Of a stretch of 6,618 nucleotides of DNA, positions 5,342-6,618 are shown piece by piece. Origin of the DNA: Actinomycetales bacterium. Lineage in GTDB: Bacteria > Actinomycetota > Actinomycetes > Mycobacteriales > Mycobacteriaceae. The notes beneath the pieces are model-generated. The model searched no databases and had not been told where the DNA came from. It was given only the letters and a program-made list of their open reading frames with translations. Position 1 is the first letter of the stretch. Every line of letters starts with the position of its first letter. The position numbers and the translations under genes are program-made. The stretch lies in NCBI GenBank assembly GCA_012841845.1, contig DUTZ01000142.1, positions 1 to 6,618 of the forward strand, written 5' to 3'.

Positions 5342-6091
5342 GTGAACGCGAAGCCCGCCGGCAACAAGAAGGCCACCAAGGCCCTCGACTCCTCGTCCAA
5401 CAAGGGCATGCTCTACACGGTCCTGGCGCTGGTCGCCGTGGCGGTCGTCGTGCTCGGCGGCGTGATCTGGCTCAACAGAGACGGCGGACAGGCCACCCCG
5501 GTCACGTTCGGCGAGACCTCCGACGCCAACATCGAGCTCACCGACACGGGCGTGATCGCGGTGGGCGACCCCTCGGCGCCGACCGTCCAGATCTGGGAGG
5601 ACTTCATGTGCCCCGCGTGCGCGCAGTTCGAGAGGGATTTCGGCGGGCAGATCGCCTCCGCGGTGCAGGAGGGCGAGGTCCGGACGGAGTTCCACATCCT
5701 CAACTTCCAGAACCGCGCCTCGGGCTCGGGAGAGTACTCGACGCGCGCCATCGCCGCCATGCAGTGCGTCGCGGCCGGTGAGTCGGTCGAGACCTTCTTC
5801 TCCGTCAAGAACTCGTACTTCGCGCAGCAGCCGACGGGCGGCGGCGACCTCAGCCCCGACGAGCTCGCCGACTCGGCCGAGGCGGCCGGCGCCAGCGAGG
5901 ACACGGCCGCGTGTATCCGGGAGGTCGAGAACGGCGACGCCATGGACAAGGCCGAGGACACCGCCAAGAACGCGCAGCGGACCGCCCAGGACGTCATCGG
6001 TCGCGTGTCCACCCCGTCGGTGGCCCACGACGGAACCGAGGTGGACTGGAACAACCCCACCTGGCTCGACGAGATCATCAGCGCCGCCTGA
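5342..6091 (+). CDS. Membrane-anchored DsbA-family thiol-disulfide oxidoreductase
   Basis: This 249-residue protein is predicted to catalyse disulfide formation or exchange in proteins exported across the membrane. It has a Lys-rich cytoplasmic N-terminus (NAKPAGNKKATK), one transmembrane helix at about 22-44 (N-in, so an uncleaved anchor), a short linker, and a thioredoxin-fold domain. The active site is Cys90-Pro-Ala-Cys93 in WEDFMCPACAQFE, and the conserved cis-proline is probably Pro225 in VSTPSV. The insert between them (about 125-215) is helical, as in DsbA. Two further cysteines, Cys142 and Cys191, lie in that insert and could form a second, structural disulfide. Such membrane-tethered DsbA-like proteins are common in actinobacteria, which make disulfides in exported proteins. 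The direction of its redox role (oxidase or isomerase) cannot be told. GTG 5342 is chosen from the ribosome binding site and the typical N-terminus. Confidence 0.9.
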   Translation: MNAKPAGNKKATKALDSSSNKGMLYTVLALVAVAVVVLGGVIWLNRDGGQATPVTFGETSDANIELTDTGVIAVGDPSAPTVQIWEDFMCPACAQFERDFGGQIASAVQEGEVRTEFHILNFQNRASGSGEYSTRAIAAMQCVAAGESVETFFSVKNSYFAQQPTGGGDLSPDELADSAEAAGASEDTAACIREVENGDAMDKAEDTAKNAQRTAQDVIGRVSTPSVAHDGTEVDWNNPTWLDEIISAA

Positions 6092-6120
6092 CCGGCCGCG
6101 ACTCCGGTCGCACCCGTGCC

Positions 6121-6149
6121 CCCGGCCCCGCCGCACCGGCGGGGCCGGG
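6121..6149 (+). terminator. Hairpin terminator after the DsbA-like gene
   Basis: CCCGGCCCCGCC (6121-6132) pairs perfectly with GGCGGGGCCGGG (6138-6149) across GCACC, where a further G-C pair is possible. It lies 29 nt after the stop codon. TTT at 6155-6157 is the only T run following. Confidence 0.75.
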
Positions 6150-6155
6150 CTCGAT

Positions 6156-6192
6156 TTGGAAGCCCGAACGGCGATGGTGTAACTTTGGTCGA
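6156..6192 (+). promoter_or_regulatory. Probable tRNA-Ala promoter (TTGGAA / TAACTT)
   Basis: A -35-like TTGGAA (6156-6161) and a -10 TAACTT (6180-6185), 18 bp apart, form the most complete two-box promoter in the window. The predicted start near 6192 gives a 40-nt leader for RNase P to remove before the tRNA at 6232. It directly follows the preceding terminator. Confidence 0.55.
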
Positions 6193-6231
6193 GCCGGTGA
6201 CCGAGAGGTGAGCGGCGGAACAACTCGATAC

Positions 6232-6304
6232 GGGGCTATGGCGCAGCTGGTAGCGCACCACACTGGCAGTGTGGGGGTCAGGGGTTCGAGTCCCCTTAGC
6301 TCCA
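6232..6304 (+). tRNA. tRNA-Ala (anticodon GGC)
   Basis: All four arms fold. The acceptor GGGGCTA (6232-6238) pairs with TAGCTCC (6297-6303), including the G3-U70 wobble pair that marks alanine tRNAs. The D stem is GCGC (6241-6244) with GCGC (6253-6256). The anticodon stem is CCACA/TGTGG around the loop CTGGCAG, giving anticodon GGC at 6265-6267, which reads GCC. The T stem is AGGGG/CCCCT around TTCGAGT. The discriminator is A6304, as expected for alanine. CCA is not encoded (ACA follows instead), so it is added after transcription, unlike in the neighbouring tmRNA. GCC is a heavily used alanine codon in this genome. Confidence 0.97.
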
Positions 6305-6314
6305 CAAATTCGGA

Positions 6315-6342
6315 AGGGTCACGAGGCTTGCCTCGTGACCCT
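6315..6342 (+). terminator. Hairpin terminator after tRNA-Ala
   Basis: AGGGTCACGAGG (6315-6326) pairs perfectly with CCTCGTGACCCT (6331-6342) around a CTTG loop, 10 nt past the tRNA end. A short GTTTG follows at 6348-6352. An outer pairing, CCACAAA (6302-6308) with TTTGTGG (6349-6355), is also possible and would include the tRNA 3' end. Confidence 0.75.
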
Positions 6343-6389
6343 CCGTCGTTTGTGGGGCGAGGTGCCCCGCCCGTGATGGTCTCAGATAA

Positions 6390-6458
6390 GTAACAGAAAT
6401 CTCTTTCTGAAAGCTTGTCCAACTGGTATGGTCCGCAATGATGCACGTCACAGTGCAT
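6390..6458 (+). promoter_or_regulatory. Promoter region of the exported-protein gene, with two short inverted repeats
   Basis: This stretch is clearly richer in A+T than the rest of the window. An extended -10, TGGTATGGT (-10 TATGGT at 6427-6432), predicts a start near 6439 and a leader of about 93 nt. A -35 position 17 bp upstream (6404-6409, TTTCTG) coincides with one arm of CAGAAA-TCTC-TTTCTG (6394-6399/6404-6409). A second inverted repeat, ATGCAC-GTCACA-GTGCAT (6441-6446/6453-6458), lies just past the predicted start. Both are plausible operator sites for a regulator I cannot name. Apart from the tRNA terminator and this region I see nothing else in 6305-6518. Confidence 0.5.
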
Positions 6459-6518
6459 TGATGCCGCGAGATGGTCTGAACAGCGGGCCAGAAAACCACC
6501 GGCGGCACCGAACCCCTC

Positions 6519-6525
6519 GGAGGAG
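6519..6525 (+). promoter_or_regulatory. Ribosome binding site of the exported-protein gene
   Basis: GGAGGAG at 6519-6525 lies 6 nt before the ATG at 6532, a strong match that fixes the start. Confidence 0.8.
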
Positions 6526-6531
6526 TCCCTC

Positions 6532-6618
6532 ATGTCCGTTACCCGTCGCCTCGCCGCCGTCGGCGCTGCCGCTGCTCTCTCGGTGACCGGCCTCGCCGTC
6601 GCCGCCCCCGCCACCGCC
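6532..6618 (+). CDS. N-terminus of an exported protein (partial, signal peptide only)
   Basis: Only 29 codons are present before the window ends. They encode a textbook Sec signal peptide: a short positive start (MSVTRR), a hydrophobic Ala/Leu/Val core of about 18 residues, and APATA at the end, which suggests signal peptidase I cleavage near or just beyond the edge. There is no lipobox cysteine within the visible part, so a lipoprotein is not indicated. The mature protein is unseen and no function can be given. The strong ribosome binding site and the structured, AT-rich promoter region upstream suggest a regulated, well expressed secreted or cell-wall protein. Confidence 0.8.
   Translation, partial: MSVTRRLAAVGAAAALSVTGLAVAAPATA

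Noticed and set aside
6232..6360. Phage or integrative-element attachment site at the tRNA or tmRNA 3' end
   Set aside because: tRNA and tmRNA 3' ends are frequent integration sites, but I see no second copy of either 3' end, no integrase and no break in composition right after them within the window.
6390..6452. MtrA-like boxes (GTAACA at 6390-6395, GTCACA at 6447-6452)
   Set aside because: The half-sites resemble described MtrA motifs, but they are about 57 bp apart rather than a closely spaced direct repeat. Six-base matches are too weak to call.
1..6618. CRISPR arrays, insertion sequences, toxin-antitoxin or defence genes
   Set aside because: No regularly spaced long repeats, transposase motifs, terminal inverted repeats or small paired genes were found. 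The gene set is ordinary core genome.

Overview
The window is high-GC (roughly 70%) actinobacterial chromosome, most likely from the order Mycobacteriales (Corynebacterium/Dietzia/Rhodococcus/Mycobacterium relatives). Three things point there: the gene order ftsE-ftsX-smpB-ssrA; an FtsE very close to the mycobacterial protein as I remember it; and a tmRNA tag, ADTNQRDYALAA, of the QRDYALAA type typical of that order. The genus cannot be fixed from the sequence. Promoters fit the actinobacterial TANNNT -10 pattern, and at least two genes look leaderless.

Layout. 1-89: the last codons of a gene with a Pro/Gln/Gly-rich C-terminus. 128-1719: ftsE and ftsX, overlapping by one base, encoding the ABC-type complex that activates peptidoglycan hydrolysis at division. 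1797-2303: smpB. 2300-3163: a DMT/EamA-type ten-helix membrane protein, overlapping smpB by 4 nt. 3220-3594: ssrA (tmRNA) with encoded CCA, followed by a strong hairpin terminator. 3695-5191, minus strand: a Tat-exported metallophosphoesterase convergent with ssrA. 5192-5341: a divergent promoter region with three TCAGG repeats and a perfect 12-bp hairpin. 5342-6091: a membrane-anchored DsbA-like thiol oxidoreductase, then a terminator. 6232-6304: tRNA-Ala(GGC), then a terminator. 6305-6531: a relatively AT-rich regulatory region. 6532-6618: the first 29 codons of an exported protein running off the right edge.

How the parts relate. SmpB and tmRNA form the ribosome-rescue (trans-translation) system, and both partners lie within 1.8 kb with only the EamA gene between them. 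FtsEX, the phosphoesterase, the DsbA-like protein and the last gene all act at or outside the membrane, but nothing here links them functionally. The window looks like ordinary core genome. I see no mobile element, CRISPR array, phage gene, defence system or other clear undescribed system. The observations worth a second look are regulatory: leaderless starts, the hairpin leader, promoter-region repeats, and the EamA gene tied to smpB.
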